From contig ML769552.1 of NCBI GenBank assembly GCA_009733575.1, positions 62,001 to 126,000 on the forward strand: a stretch of 64,000 bases of DNA, written 5' to 3'. The notes under the pieces were generated by a model that was not told where the DNA came from, made no database searches, and saw only the letters and a program-made list of their open reading frames with translations. Shown in pieces: positions 49,056-59,312 of this stretch. Numbering within the stretch: position 1 is the stretch's first letter; every line of letters starts with the position of its first letter. Both the position numbers and the translations under genes were made by a program. The stretch comes from Gymnopus androsaceus JB14. Its lineage: Eukaryota > Basidiomycota > Agaricomycetes > Agaricales > Omphalotaceae.

Positions 49056-49515
49056 TAGTCAGTGAAGGCATACACCACAAGTGTGAGGATACTGGTAGCA
49101 CAGGGCAGGGAACAGGCTCTCCAACCTTTCTTTCATTGCACAAATACTCAGATTTTGCTGTCGCGGTTGGATTGGAACAACTCCTTCGTATAAATGTCCA
49201 GTTGTGAAACTTGTGTCCGGTCAAGCTTCACCAAAATATACTATTATATATATAGGCAGATGTTTTATTCAACAACACTGGTGTCCTCTGGAGTCTTCTG
49301 GAATAGTATGATCTACTACCTCACACCCAATTTTAATCACAGCTTTTTGCTTCATTCACACCTGTCAAAGTTTCACAAACTATGTTCGGATGGTCAAGCA
49401 AGAGTATGAACAACATAAATTCCTACAGTTTCTTGATAAAAAAAGTACAGCTGGTGTATTGTTTCCTGTCCGGAGATAAGGTAACATCGGGAAGAACTCC
49501 AACCTTGAACGCAGG

Positions 49516-50139
49516 TCAATACAAAGAAAACATATTCTGAATCGTATGCGATCCATTCACCTTGTTGTATCCCATCCGCTCATAAAAGATCTCCGCTCCT
49601 GAACCAGTTTGAGTGTCAAGAACCTGAAATACCAATTCAGCTACTGATCTCGCAGTATGAGCAGGAAGCCGCCTACAAGTACTGTGCGATTATTCTTCCG
49701 AGACACTTCCTCCATACAATCCATAAGTATTTTCCCGATACCCCTGCAAAAAAGCACACATATCTGAATGATTGAAGAATGTTTCCAATGCAAAGACGAA
49801 CCTTTTCCTATGCTCTTTTCCAACGATCATCTTTCCAACCTCACCACGATGTCCCGCATTCGGAGTTTGAGAAAGATTCAGAATAACGCAACCCAGGACG
49901 ATAGGGACTCCATCCGAGTCTGTCGAATCCTCTTGTGCGATAATGACGAATTGTTTGCCTTTTATTATGTTTTCTTCCATCGACAACCAAAACTTTGACG
50001 CGTCTTCGATAGAGAAGGGCTGGACAAAGTTCATGGTGATGTTATCGTCCACACAGGACTTGAGTAGCATCGCGAGCTGAGGGATGATTGAGCGGTAAGC
50101 GGAGGGTGCACAGGGTGCGACGGTAATGTGAGAGGCCAT
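49516..50139 (-). CDS. GNAT-family N-acetyltransferase, unit A copy
   Basis: Exons 49802-50139 and 49516-49743 encode about 188 aa: MASHITVAPCAPSAYRSIIP, DNITMNFVQPFSIEDASKFW, FVIIAQEDSTDSDGVPIVLG, the acetyl-CoA-binding block VGKMIVGKEHRKRGIGKILM (R/Q-x-x-G-x-G/A), and the end AEIFYERMGYNKVNGSHTIQ. These enzymes acetylate small molecules or proteins using acetyl-CoA; the substrate is unknown. One base is missing in TTT near 49672 relative to the unit B copy (VLVG/FPAHTARS), shifting the frame late in the protein; the neighbour shows the correct reading. The relatives' frame breaks lie elsewhere, so this break could be an assembly error. Confidence 0.72.
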
Positions 50140-50356
50140 TGACCTAGGATATAAATTCGTTAGATCCATTACATAAAGCTTAAAGATAGTAGGTCGGAGA
50201 TAGCCTACTTTTTCGATTTAAGTAGGGAGATATAGATGGCCTTTAGTAAGGTGGAGGTATCGAAGAAAACCTGATAACAAATGATATGAATCTTTAACTG
50301 CCTGGGGCCTCCTTGCTGTCACGCTGTGCCCTACTGCGCCATGCTGTGCCGCAGAC

Positions 50357-50818
50357 TAGGGACTAGCATGGATTTGGGAATCCGAGCCATGCCCATCCGT
50401 GAATTTGCGGACGGTTACGGGGCGGGAACTTTTCTACAGCTACAGAGTAGTACCTTAGTTGAGTTGCAGCTTGCTGTGAGTCTTCAGGCAGTGTGACTTA
50501 TGACAGCTCTCCGCGGCTGGTTTTCTTTAGAAACTACAGGAGCAAAGTTCTGACCTATGCACAAGTTTCCAAGCAAGGAATTGTAACTCATTCTTCTTAG
50601 AAATCTTGGTAACTTCACCTTGTAGGCTTGTACTGAAGAAACGTACTGCTTTGGCATTCCTAATCCAGTAAATTGATAGATTAGATACACCATCAATATA
50701 AATTTACGGTCAGGGTGCTCGCCCCTCGCCGTGAAAATTTCCCCGGTGGGTTGAAACCTGTGTGACTTCAAGCTCCGCGGCCGGGAAGCTCCCGGGGTGA
50801 CCATGCTGTGCCGCAGAC
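50357..50818. mobile_element. 462-bp insertion flanked by 17-bp direct repeats
   Basis: CATGCTGTGCCGCAGAC occurs at 50340-50356 and again at 50802-50818; the corresponding place in unit B (54522-54538) has a single copy and no insert, so the empty site is visible. A target duplication this long fits a retroposon (LINE- or SINE-like) or a duplication by repair better than a DNA transposon. The insert has no clear poly-A tail or coding frame; minus-strand TTTCAACCC faintly resembles a Pol III B box. Confidence 0.6.
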
Positions 50819-51275
50819 GGAGTGCACTAGTGTCCGATACACTGACGATAACACATGAGCTCGAAAGAAGAAACCATTACAAAGATGTCGAAGCAGGTCG
50901 AAGCGGAGCCTAGCACGTACTCACCGTGACGCTGCCCCAGTCCTGGACGAAACAGAGTTGCGCATCGTGTATTCTAGATCTTACGGTTGTCTGTCGATTT
51001 TCAAGCTTTGGATGACTTCAGACTAATGTACCAACGTCGCTCTCTCGTATTTCTTTCGGCTCCGCTGTGATTCGTGCAATGCCCCGCCATCTCCGTAATA
51101 GATGTTTTGACCAAGTGATACTGTCAATTTCCACCGACCGCCTGGAATGTCGACTTTACAGGGAGATATTCAGCTGAGTCCGGGATGGTAGTGCCTATAG
51201 CTCTATCCCAACTCTATCCATTAGCTCTATCCAATAGCCGGATGAGCAACCAAAAAAACTGTAGGAAGAGGAACA

Positions 51276-51625
51276 ATGGGAAATCTTGACACGCAGGAAA
51301 GCGAACAATATCCATTTTTTCAAGTCCAATGCCCGACTTGTGCCCGACGTTTCGGTCATGTTCCCGTTGTCCCTACAGGTCCCTACATCCTTCCTTCGCT
51401 GCCAGTCAGTATTTGGTTCATCACCTTGACTGGCATCTCTCATTACATCTCTCTGGAAACGCCATCTCCGCCCCAGATTTTCTGTGCTTATGGTCCCTAT
51501 ATTGTCCCTATACATAACTTTGACGAATGTCATTGCATCAAAATAACTGGATTGAAATCACGCAATAGTCCAACATTGTCTCAATATGAACTCCAAGAAA
51601 AGGCAATGTATATATTCAATGACTG
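51276..51625 (+). CDS. Unknown short protein, unit B copy, cut by an insertion
   Basis: Open from MGNLDTQESEQYPFFQVQCP through CARRFGHVPVVPTGPYILPS and YVP-like aromatic segments to EKAMYIFN, where the 1.3 kb insertion begins. The original C-terminus (as in unit A) is now displaced to about 52938. In the insertion the frame runs on to 51734. CPTCARRF holds a CxxC pair, but no second pair makes a zinc finger. Function unknown. Confidence 0.4.
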
Positions 51626-52935
51626 GAGGGGATGGCCGCAGGCAGCAAAAAGCCGAACCTTTTGGGATCAAATTTTACTGAGCATAATACTAAGTACCAC
51701 AACAAAGTGTCTTTCGCTGACTCAGCTGTCTTAAATGCTAGCAACTCAGTCCTTTCGAGTTCATGTCTTAATTCTTGTGATATATGGTTTTTGATCTTTC
51801 CCAAATTAAATGGCCTCTACATGCACAATCCATTCAGGGAGTGGATATGCGAGAGCATCACATAGGTGCTTTGGATAGAGCAACAGCTAGCTAGATCTAT
51901 GCATTATGTCAGTAGGGTTGACCGCGGGTCTACCCCTGGGTCTGCAAGGCCTGACCCCTACCCTTACCCTCAATACCATGGGTTTTGTGCAGTGAGTTTT
52001 TAGTAATCATGATACTGATGGAAGGGTGTTAGTTAATTTTTTGTTATAAGACATAAAAAATGTTCTAAATATCTATTTGAACATTTTCAACTCAAATTTA
52101 AGCCACCAATTTAGCTTTGAAAATCTGCAGGTATGGAGGGCCTCATACCCCTACCCCTACCCACCCTACCCTTGAGCCCAATACCATGGGTATACCCCTG
52201 ACCCATGGTGAATACTATATGCATACTACCTCAAGGGAATGCCTTTGTGAGTTGTGTGATGTGAATGCAAAAGCAGGAATTAGTGGCGCATTGCAGAATA
52301 GATCCTCTCAGAAACCGGGGGCTTAGATTTGAATGAGGATTGTGATACAAACACGAAATGGATTTTCAGCATTACTTTGACATGGTGCCAATACTAATTA
52401 GTAGCTACTAGTAAGACCAGTGGAATTAAGCATGGACCAGTCTCAGACATTGAACATTTAATATACTGTAGCATTTTGAGCACTTCGTAAGTCACAGGTC
52501 ACAGGGCATCCAAATTTTACAAGCTGTCACACCATGTTGCAGGTCACACGGGGGGTCTACAAAATTTTGAGCAACTTCAATCCAAAAATTGTGGCCTGCG
52601 GTGCCAAATTTCATATTTTGTCCCTAAAATTTTGAATGTCACAGGTTACGCTCTATGCCTACAAAAAAAAATATTCATACAATTGGTCACAGTCACAGGC
52701 CTTTACAAAGTGCTCGAAATGGGACAGTAGAAGCACTATTGAGGTGGGGGTAGAAGTAGAACTGAGTAGAAGAGATGCTGATGAAACTTGCAGCTTGCTG
52801 TTGAATGGCAAAGATAAGATGAAGATATACTAAATGCAGCATGACTAGGTGTTCCAAATAAAGCTGTGGGCTGTCTGAATAAGGTAATGGTACAAGAAAA
52901 ACTTTCACATAAGGAGCCAAACCTAAAGGAGCAAT
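51621..52935. mobile_element. 1.3-kb insertion in unit B
   Basis: Comparison with unit A (TATATTCAATAAATTCATTG) shows that 51621-52935 is an insertion bordered by CAAT on both sides (51617-51620, 52932-52935). Inside are C-rich repeats (CCCTACCC) around 51950 and 52145, each followed by CAATACCATGGGT, several GTCACAGG motifs at 52490-52700, and short frames without family matches. No inverted ends are evident, so the class is unknown; with only four bases repeated the target duplication is weak. Confidence 0.55.
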
Positions 52936-53216
52936 AAATTTATTGAGGCAGATGGCAGTGTTGCAATGTCAACAATTACTGGGACAATTGTCTGTCTTGC
53001 AACCAGTAGTAGTCCGTGAAGGCATAGACCATAAGTGAGAGGATACTGGTGGCACAGGGCAGGGCACAGGCTCTCCCTTTCTTTGGTTGCACCAAAATGC
53101 TCAGAGTTTGCTGTCGCGGTTGGATTGGAACAACCCCTTCATATGAACATCCAGTTGTGTGGTCAAACTTCACTAAAATATACTATTATATAGAGGCAGC
53201 TTTTGTTCAACAACAC

Positions 53217-53492
53217 CATCAGCAAAACCTGTATGACGTGGGCAGTGCTTGAGAAAACTGTCCAGAGTTCCCAGCACTCCAGTGTCCCAGCACTCAGATG
53301 GTCCAGCTGATGCAGGAGGGAGCTCCCAGAAGCTCCCAGAGGCCACAAAATTACCTTATCTGGAAATAAAAAAGAGATGTTGTATGATTTTATATTTCTG
53401 ACAGCACTGGCCAGCGCTGGGAGCTCTGGGAGCGCTGGGAATTTTAAGTATTGCTGTGGGAATTAAAATGCAAAATACAGGTTTTGCTGATG
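53217..53492. mobile_element. 276-bp MITE with 18-bp terminal inverted repeats
   Basis: The ends CATCAGCAAAACCTGTAT and ATACAGGTTTTGCTGATG are perfect inverted repeats, and unit A has an uninterrupted ACAACACTGGTGT at this place. The interior is itself foldback-rich, with CTGGGAGCTCTGGGAGCGCT matched by complementary CAGCACT and GAGCTCCCAG blocks. At most a two-base AC duplication flanks it, so the superfamily is unclear. Confidence 0.7.
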
Positions 53493-53789
53493 ACTGGTGT
53501 ACTCTGGAGTCCTCTGGAATAGTATGATCTACTACCTCACACCTAATTTTAATCATAGCTTTTTGCTTCATTTACATCTGTCAAAGTTTCGCAATTTACA
53601 AACTATGTTCGGATGGTCAAACAAGGTGTTTTGCCACAGTAAACGGCACTTAGCGAGTTATATTAAGGATGCACAAAAGATGAACAGCACAAATTCCTAC
53701 AGTTTCTTGTAAAAAAGAGTACAGCTGGTGTATTGTTTCCTGTCCGGAGATAAGGCTGAGTCAGGCAGAACTCCAATCTTGAACGCAGG

Positions 53790-54414
53790 TCAATACAAAG
53801 AAGATATGTTCTGAATTGTATGCGATCCATTCACCTTGTTGTATCCCATCCGCTCATAGAAGATATCCGCTCCTGAACCAGTTTGAGTGTCAAGAACCTG
53901 AAAAACCAATTTAACTACTGATCTTGCAGTGTGAGCAGGAAAGTTACCTACAAGTACTGTTCGATTATCCTTCCGAGCCTCTTCTTCCATACAATCGATA
54001 AGTAATTTCCCGATACCCCTGCATAAAGACACATATCTGAATGATTGAAGAGTGTTTCCAATTGCGAAAGACGAACCTTTTCCTATGCTCTTTTCCAACG
54101 ATCATCTTTCCAACCTCACCACGATGTGCCGCATTCGGAGTCTGAGCAAGAAACAGAACAACGCAACCCAGGACGACAGGAAGTCCATCCGAGTCTGTCG
54201 AATCCTCTTGTGCGATAACGATGAATTGTTTGCCTTTTATTATGTCTTCTTCCATCGACAACCAAAACTTTGATCGCGTCTTCGATAGAGAAGGGCTGGA
54301 CAAAGTTCATGGTGATGTTATCGTCCACACAGGACTTGAGTAGCATCGCGAGCTGAGGATGATTGAGCAGTAAGCGGAGGGTGCACAGGGTGCGACAGTA
54401 ATGTGAGAGGACAT
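53790..54414 (-). CDS. GNAT-family N-acetyltransferase, unit B copy
   Basis: Exons 54077-54414 and 53790-54018 match the unit A enzyme. The second exon is intact (GIGKLLIDCMEEEARKDNRT, VLVGNFPAHTARSVVKLVFQ, DIFYERMGYNKVNGSHTIQN). The first exon is shifted twice relative to unit A: one C is missing at ATCATCCTCAG near 54357, and one base is extra in GCGATCAAAG near 54275 where unit A has GCGTCAAAG. The two shifts do not restore the frame in between (SIIP...EDASKFW is lost). So each copy is good where the other is broken; true function of either needs verification by reads. Confidence 0.65.
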
Positions 54415-54538
54415 TGATCTACAGGGTATAAATTCCTACTTTTTCGATATAGATGGCCTTTAATAAGGTAAAGGTATCGAAGAAACCTGATAACAGGTGA
54501 TATGAATCTTCGACTGGGCCTCATGCTGTGCCGCAGAC

Positions 54539-55521
54539 GGAGCCGAGAGAGAGAGAGATATTCAATTTTATATCGCCAACTTATCGTAAGTAAGAGATCG
54601 GGAATATTCGTGTGGCAAGCACCAGTGTCCGATACGCTGACGATCACACATGAGCTCGAGGGAAGGAAATCATACAGCATACATGTTCTATGTCTAAGCT
54701 GTCCCGCTCGTTCTTTCTTTGCTATTTTCCTCGATGTCGAAGCGGTCGATCGAGCCTAGCTGAAGATGAGATCGATTGATGGGTTGGATTGCTCTTGTTA
54801 CATTGCTTAGTACTGTAAGCTGGCTGAAAGCATCACTGAATCGACACGGTTCAACGCTATCCCTGGAAGCCCTCACGATCCTACAAGTAGCTCATCCCGT
54901 CAGATTGGACCATTTACACTCCTTGTCATCCGGGAGTCCAGATCAACCATTTCGAGCCTACAGGTCGAAACTCCTCGATCCTCGCATTTCTCGGTGTTCG
55001 TGGCGCCCAGGAGCTCCGGGGACTTTCGGAACCTCAGCATACGTTCGTGGCGAAATTGAATACTGACATATTGAACTGTGCTGACTCTCGCTCAAAAACG
55101 GAGATGGTGAGAATAGGTTCAACACCGAGTTTATCAGCTGGGTAGTTATTGAATGGAAGAAGATATCCAAGACACACTAGTATGACTACAGATACTATGC
55201 TTTCGCAATGGCCGCGTCGACGACGAAGTCGGAAAACAATTTCGATAAGTAAGTACAACTTGAATTTTGAGAATTATACTTAGTTGGAGTCTTGTTTCAC
55301 TGGCAAAATGGGAAGCTTTGGAACCAATTTTAGGTGAAACGTAATTTGACTTGCATTTATTGAAGCTGCAGTGGCAGCAGGTAGCTTAGAAACTAGCTCT
55401 TGATAAAACTAGCTCTTGAAACTTATGAAAGGCGGCTCTCGGGCCGGATTCGGCTTTCCGCGGGCTTTATATGACGAAGTCTGACGATTTCCAATCGTAA
55501 CGATTCTTCACCTTAACCACG
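54539..55521. other. Intergenic, transaldolase promoter side
   Basis: A 96-codon plus-strand frame at 54776-55066 begins MMGWIALVTLLSTVSWLKAS but shows no family features. GA-rich GAGAGAGAGAGA lies near 54545. The transaldolase promoter must lie before 55522; no clear TATA box. Confidence 0.35.
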
Positions 55522-56882
55522 ATGACCACTTCTCTCGACTGGCTAAAGCAAACTGGAACGGTTGTCGTTTCTGACTCTGGAGACTTTGAATGTTAGTTTC
55601 CGGTTTCTGCCTTCTCCGAGCTCTTGCTGATCTTCTTGATGCAGCAATCGATGTCTACAAGCCTCAGGTAAGAAGGACGTCTACGAAATTCTGTTCTTGC
55701 GAATAATATTATTCGCGATTACAGGATGCTACAACCAACCCATCGCTGATTCTGGCTGCCGCCAACAAGCCTGGATACGCACATCTTATTGACGCTGCTG
55801 TCAAGCACGCCAAGAGCAAGGGCGGGGACATTGAAGTTCAGGTCAACGCTGCGATGGACCGATTGGTGAGTCTTATCGACTCTCGTAGATGTATCCATGC
55901 CAATCTTTGGTTCCATAGCTCATTGAATTCGGGAAAGCGATCTTGGCCATCATTCCCGGCCGAGTTTCTACTGAAGTTGACGCACGGTTGTCCTTCGACA
56001 AGCAGGCTACCAAGGCCAAAGTACGTTGCTACATCTCAATCTTTAGTTCCCTACTAACATGATTGGATGATCAGGCCAAGGAACTTATCGCTCTCTACGA
56101 CTCTGTCGGCATTAAGAAGGAGCGCATTCTCATCAAGATCGCTTCAACATGGGAAGGTATCCAAGCCGCACGAGAACTCGAGCGTGACGATGGTATTCAC
56201 TGTAACCTTACCCTCCTCTTCGGCTTTGGTCAGGCTGTTGCTTGTGCCGAGGCCGGAGTCACTTTGATCTCACCTTTCGTCGGACGTGTGAGTGCAACTA
56301 AGCAGTCTCGGTCACTACTTGAACTTAGTATTGCTTCCGTAGATTCTTGACTGGTACAAGAAATCCACCGGAAAGACATACGAAGGTGATGATGACCCCG
56401 GTGTCCAGTCTGTCAAGAAGATTTTCAACTACTATAAGCAACACCATTATAAAACCATCGTGATGGGTGCCTCTTTCCGAAATGTTTGTGAAAGATTTTC
56501 TTAGCTTACTGCCCGCAACTGACTTTCCCTTGCTAGGTCGGTGAGATCAAGGCACTCGCTGGAGTCGACTTCCTCACCATCTCTCCCTCGCTACTCGAGG
56601 AACTCAAGAAATCCAACGAAGAAGTTCCCAAGAAACTTGATTCCAATTCTGGTGAGTTCTCCGCGATCTCGTCTCCTCTTTTCGAATACTATACCTACAA
56701 TCTTCTTAGCTGCCGAGGGTGAACCTATCCCCAAAGTCAGCTTCATTGACAACGAGCCCGACTTCCGATGGACTCTTCTTCAGGACCAAATGGCGTTCGA
56801 CAAGCTACACGAGGGCATCAAGAAGTTTGCTGAGGACGGTGAGGCACTCAAGAAAGTCCTCCGAGAAAAGCTCTCCGCCTAA
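55522..56882 (+). CDS. TAL1: Transaldolase
   Basis: Cytosolic enzyme of the non-oxidative pentose phosphate pathway, moving a dihydroxyacetone unit from sedoheptulose 7-phosphate to glyceraldehyde 3-phosphate. Exons: 55522-55591, 55645-55667, 55725-55865, 55919-56020, 56075-56287, 56343-56483, 56537-56651, 56710-56882 (978 nt, 325 aa, the normal length, frame intact). Motifs: [42 protein letters not shown], the Schiff-base lysine in [66 protein letters not shown] and the final [18 protein letters not shown]. All splice sites are canonical. It is one of the cleanest genes in the window. Confidence 0.96.
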
Positions 56883-57277
56883 TTGGTGCTAACTGGAAGT
56901 CTCTGTCTTCGAAAATTTTCATAATGATAGTCTTCAACACTTTTAGTTATACATACATACTAGAAATTGTCGATGGAAGAAGTAAGTACAAAAAATGAAA
57001 ATTGTATTGTACATATTTAGTATAAAGAAAGGTGTACATGCCTTTCCTCTCTAGCCACTGGCTTTCGTCATCATATCTGAATGGTTCGTAAGAAAAAAGC
57101 AGGATAAATGCAGGATATTATTGTCGATGAACATACAATACAAGGGGATTCCATGAAAGGATACAATGCGAAGGATGGTATACAGACAGAGAGGATGGTA
57201 TAAAGAGTCAAAATGCAAGTCAAGGAGCGTACGTACATTTTAATGAAATGCGATAAAAAGAAACGAGTGTATAAAGT
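56883..57277. other. Convergent 3' ends of transaldolase and F-box gene
   Basis: No gene seen; AT-rich with repeated AGAGGATGGTATA (57167-57205), a short imperfect duplication. Confidence 0.4.
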
Positions 57278-58894
57278 CTAGTTGCTCAGCAAATCGAAAA
57301 CCTTGGACGCACCAGTCACAGAAGGGTCGGCCGATCCAACCTCGAAATATCCCTTTCCATTCAGGATCTCCTTGGCCGTGTTATTTGTAACAAGCGTGCG
57401 CAACAAGCCACCCCATTCAGGTGGAACATCGAGCAAGATACTGTCAACCGAACGAGGGGTGACCCCACCAGGTGGACACCTACACCAATGCGTATTTCGC
57501 TGGAAAAACTCTCCGAGGTAGGCCAAGTTTGTCGTCTCGATCTGTAAAAGCTCCAAAGAAGGAACTGCAAGTACGCCGGAAGGAATATCCTTGTGACGGA
57601 CAGGAGATACCAACGCCCTCAGGATACCCAAGTCGGGGTCGATAATGCGCAGATTTTTGAGTGACGAACAGGAGAAGAGCAATACGAGGGGAACGGGAAG
57701 GTCACCTTCCTCGAGAAGCTCTCCATCGGCGAAAGCAGCGTCGACATCGTCCAAATCCGACAGATGAAACGATGGTGAACGAAGAGTGAGATGGGTAAGC
57801 TTCCTCATAGGCCATACACCGACCATATGCAGCAAAAATTCAAACAAAGACCAAGTTGTATTGTACATGGCCTGCCCATCAGCGAAATTCGAAGGGTTCT
57901 GGTGCGTCATGTCGTAGAGCTCCAATCTGCGCAAACTCGGAATGTCGAGGTAATCTGCAAGACCCTGGGTGGTGTCGGGGAAAGAGACGCCGAGGGAAAG
58001 GAAGGTGAGGTTGGGTAGAGTAATCTTTTCGCCGACCACAGATATAGGTGTGGCTGCCCACAACGACAACGACTCCAAAGAGAATTGGCTGGCGAGTAGC
58101 AACGCCTTGAGCTCCCATGCAGTCGGTCGACTATGAAGCGGAATGTAGGATAGGTCGAGGGATACGAGGTTGCGTGGAATAAGCTGGCTCCAGTTTTGGA
58201 GGACACCCTGGAGCGTGATGGCGCGAAGTCTGGGATACATGACGGTATTGAGCTCTTCGGAAGGACTCATACCGACTGGACATTCGATAGCAGGCATACA
58301 CGCGCCCGAATCAAGATCAGTGTCGAAACGGTGACCCCACTGAAAGTTGCCCCGCGTCACATTCCACACCTCGAGCAATGGCATAGGAACACCGACAAGT
58401 GCAGTAGCTATTCCTTGAATAGGCTGCCAAAGCTCGGAGAAGATCTCGACGGTGCGGAACCTAGCTGCGTGAGCACCAAGGATGCGAGAAAGTAAAAGAA
58501 CGTGTCCGATGTTCCAAGGAAAAGCAGCCTGGTTTTGGTATTCTGTCAAAGCCGGATCGAAATAGTCGGAACGCAGGTTAACGCAGATATCGATTGGCTG
58601 AACACCCGAACGCTGGAGAAGGGTTACGATCCAAGGGAAAACGTGCAATGCACCTATGCCGTCAACAGCGTAGGCGTCGACGAAAGGAAATTTCAGGTCA
58701 ACTGAATTTTCGTCGACAAAGATGAAAGTCCAAAAGGCGGACGTGTTGACTGCCAACTGGCGCCAGTGACGACAGACGTTGGTGACGGTGCGTAGATTGT
58801 CCTGGTTAGCAAGTTTGTCAACATCGCTGTCGTGCAAGGCATGAAAAATGTCAAGCTGAAGTTCGTTGGGTAGAGAAACGATGGTGGAAGACAT
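57278..58894 (-). CDS. F-box protein, single exon, 538 aa
   Basis: An uninterrupted frame of 538 codons begins MSSTIVSLPNELQLDIFHAL; the N-terminal LPNELQLDIF... CRHWRQLAVNTSAFWTFI is an F-box, which binds Skp1 in SCF ubiquitin ligases. The remainder is a leucine-rich-repeat-like array with LxxLxL spacing (RLRAITLQGVLQNWSQLIPR, NLVSLDLSYIPLHS, LTFLSLGVSFPDT, LTHLTLRSPSFHL), suited to substrate binding. The lack of introns is unusual here but normal for the expanded F-box families of mushrooms. A TATATATAAA box lies about 95 bp upstream. The substrate is unknown. Confidence 0.9.
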   Translation of the reverse strand: MSSTIVSLPNELQLDIFHALHDSDVDKLANQDNLRTVTNVCRHWRQLAVNTSAFWTFIFVDENSVDLKFPFVDAYAVDGIGALHVFPWIVTLLQRSGVQPIDICVNLRSDYFDPALTEYQNQAAFPWNIGHVLLLSRILGAHAARFRTVEIFSELWQPIQGIATALVGVPMPLLEVWNVTRGNFQWGHRFDTDLDSGACMPAIECPVGMSPSEELNTVMYPRLRAITLQGVLQNWSQLIPRNLVSLDLSYIPLHSRPTAWELKALLLASQFSLESLSLWAATPISVVGEKITLPNLTFLSLGVSFPDTTQGLADYLDIPSLRRLELYDMTHQNPSNFADGQAMYNTTWSLFEFLLHMVGVWPMRKLTHLTLRSPSFHLSDLDDVDAAFADGELLEEGDLPVPLVLLFSCSSLKNLRIIDPDLGILRALVSPVRHKDIPSGVLAVPSLELLQIETTNLAYLGEFFQRNTHWCRCPPGGVTPRSVDSILLDVPPEWGGLLRTLVTNNTAKEILNGKGYFEVGSADPSVTGASKVFDLLSN

Positions 58895-59312
58895 TGCGCA
58901 GCAAGCGGAGGAATGGTCAGCCTAGGACTCCAAAAACGAGTAAAAAACCGACAGGGTGAATGGAGCCATCGCTCTCGAGCGACCACCTTTATATATACCT
59001 AGAGAGCGCATTGTTTCCGAATTAGCATCACAGTGGGTGGCCCTTCCATATCGATCCAATTAAACCTCTGCTTTGACATTTCATTGAGAGAAACGAAGTG
59101 ATGTGGCCGGCCACAAACGCATTGTTTGCCATTATTCATCAAGTACGAAGCGGAATGGACACAAAGAGATAGGAGTTCATATTGGGATGAAAAGTGGATT
59201 CAACCGCGCCATACAGGGACGGTTACGAAACTGACCACACCGAAAAAGACCCTCAACGAAACCTCAACGCTACAAGCAGAGTATAATCCTAAAGCATTGT
59301 TCAGAGCATTGT
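58895..59312. other. F-box gene promoter and eL8 3' flank
   Basis: No gene seen apart from the TATA element at 58988-58997. A duplicated GCATTGTTCAGAGC lies at 59294-59319 around the eL8 stop codon. Confidence 0.4.
58988..58997 (-). promoter_or_regulatory. TATA box of F-box gene
   Basis: TATATATAAA on the minus strand, about 95 bp upstream of the F-box start codon. Confidence 0.45.

Larger units (their letters stand above)
48341..50356. repeat. Tandem segmental duplication, unit A
   Basis: From ACTCACCGTGACGCTGCC onward to CATGCTGTGCCGCAGAC this ~2.0 kb segment is repeated in the same orientation at 50922-54538. It carries a short unknown gene (48661-49055, plus) and a GNAT acetyltransferase (49516-50139, minus). 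Once the two insertions in unit B are subtracted, both units have almost the same length (~2,016 and ~2,026 bp). Confidence 0.8.
50922..54538. repeat. Tandem segmental duplication, unit B (with two insertions)
   Basis: Second copy of the ~2 kb unit starting at 48341, lengthened by insertions at 51621-52935 and 53217-53492. Sequence identity to unit A is high, with scattered substitutions and one-base indels. Confidence 0.8.

Noticed and set aside
54776..55066. 96-codon frame upstream of transaldolase with a hydrophobic start
   Set aside because: No conserved motif and unclear continuation; not enough to call a secreted protein.
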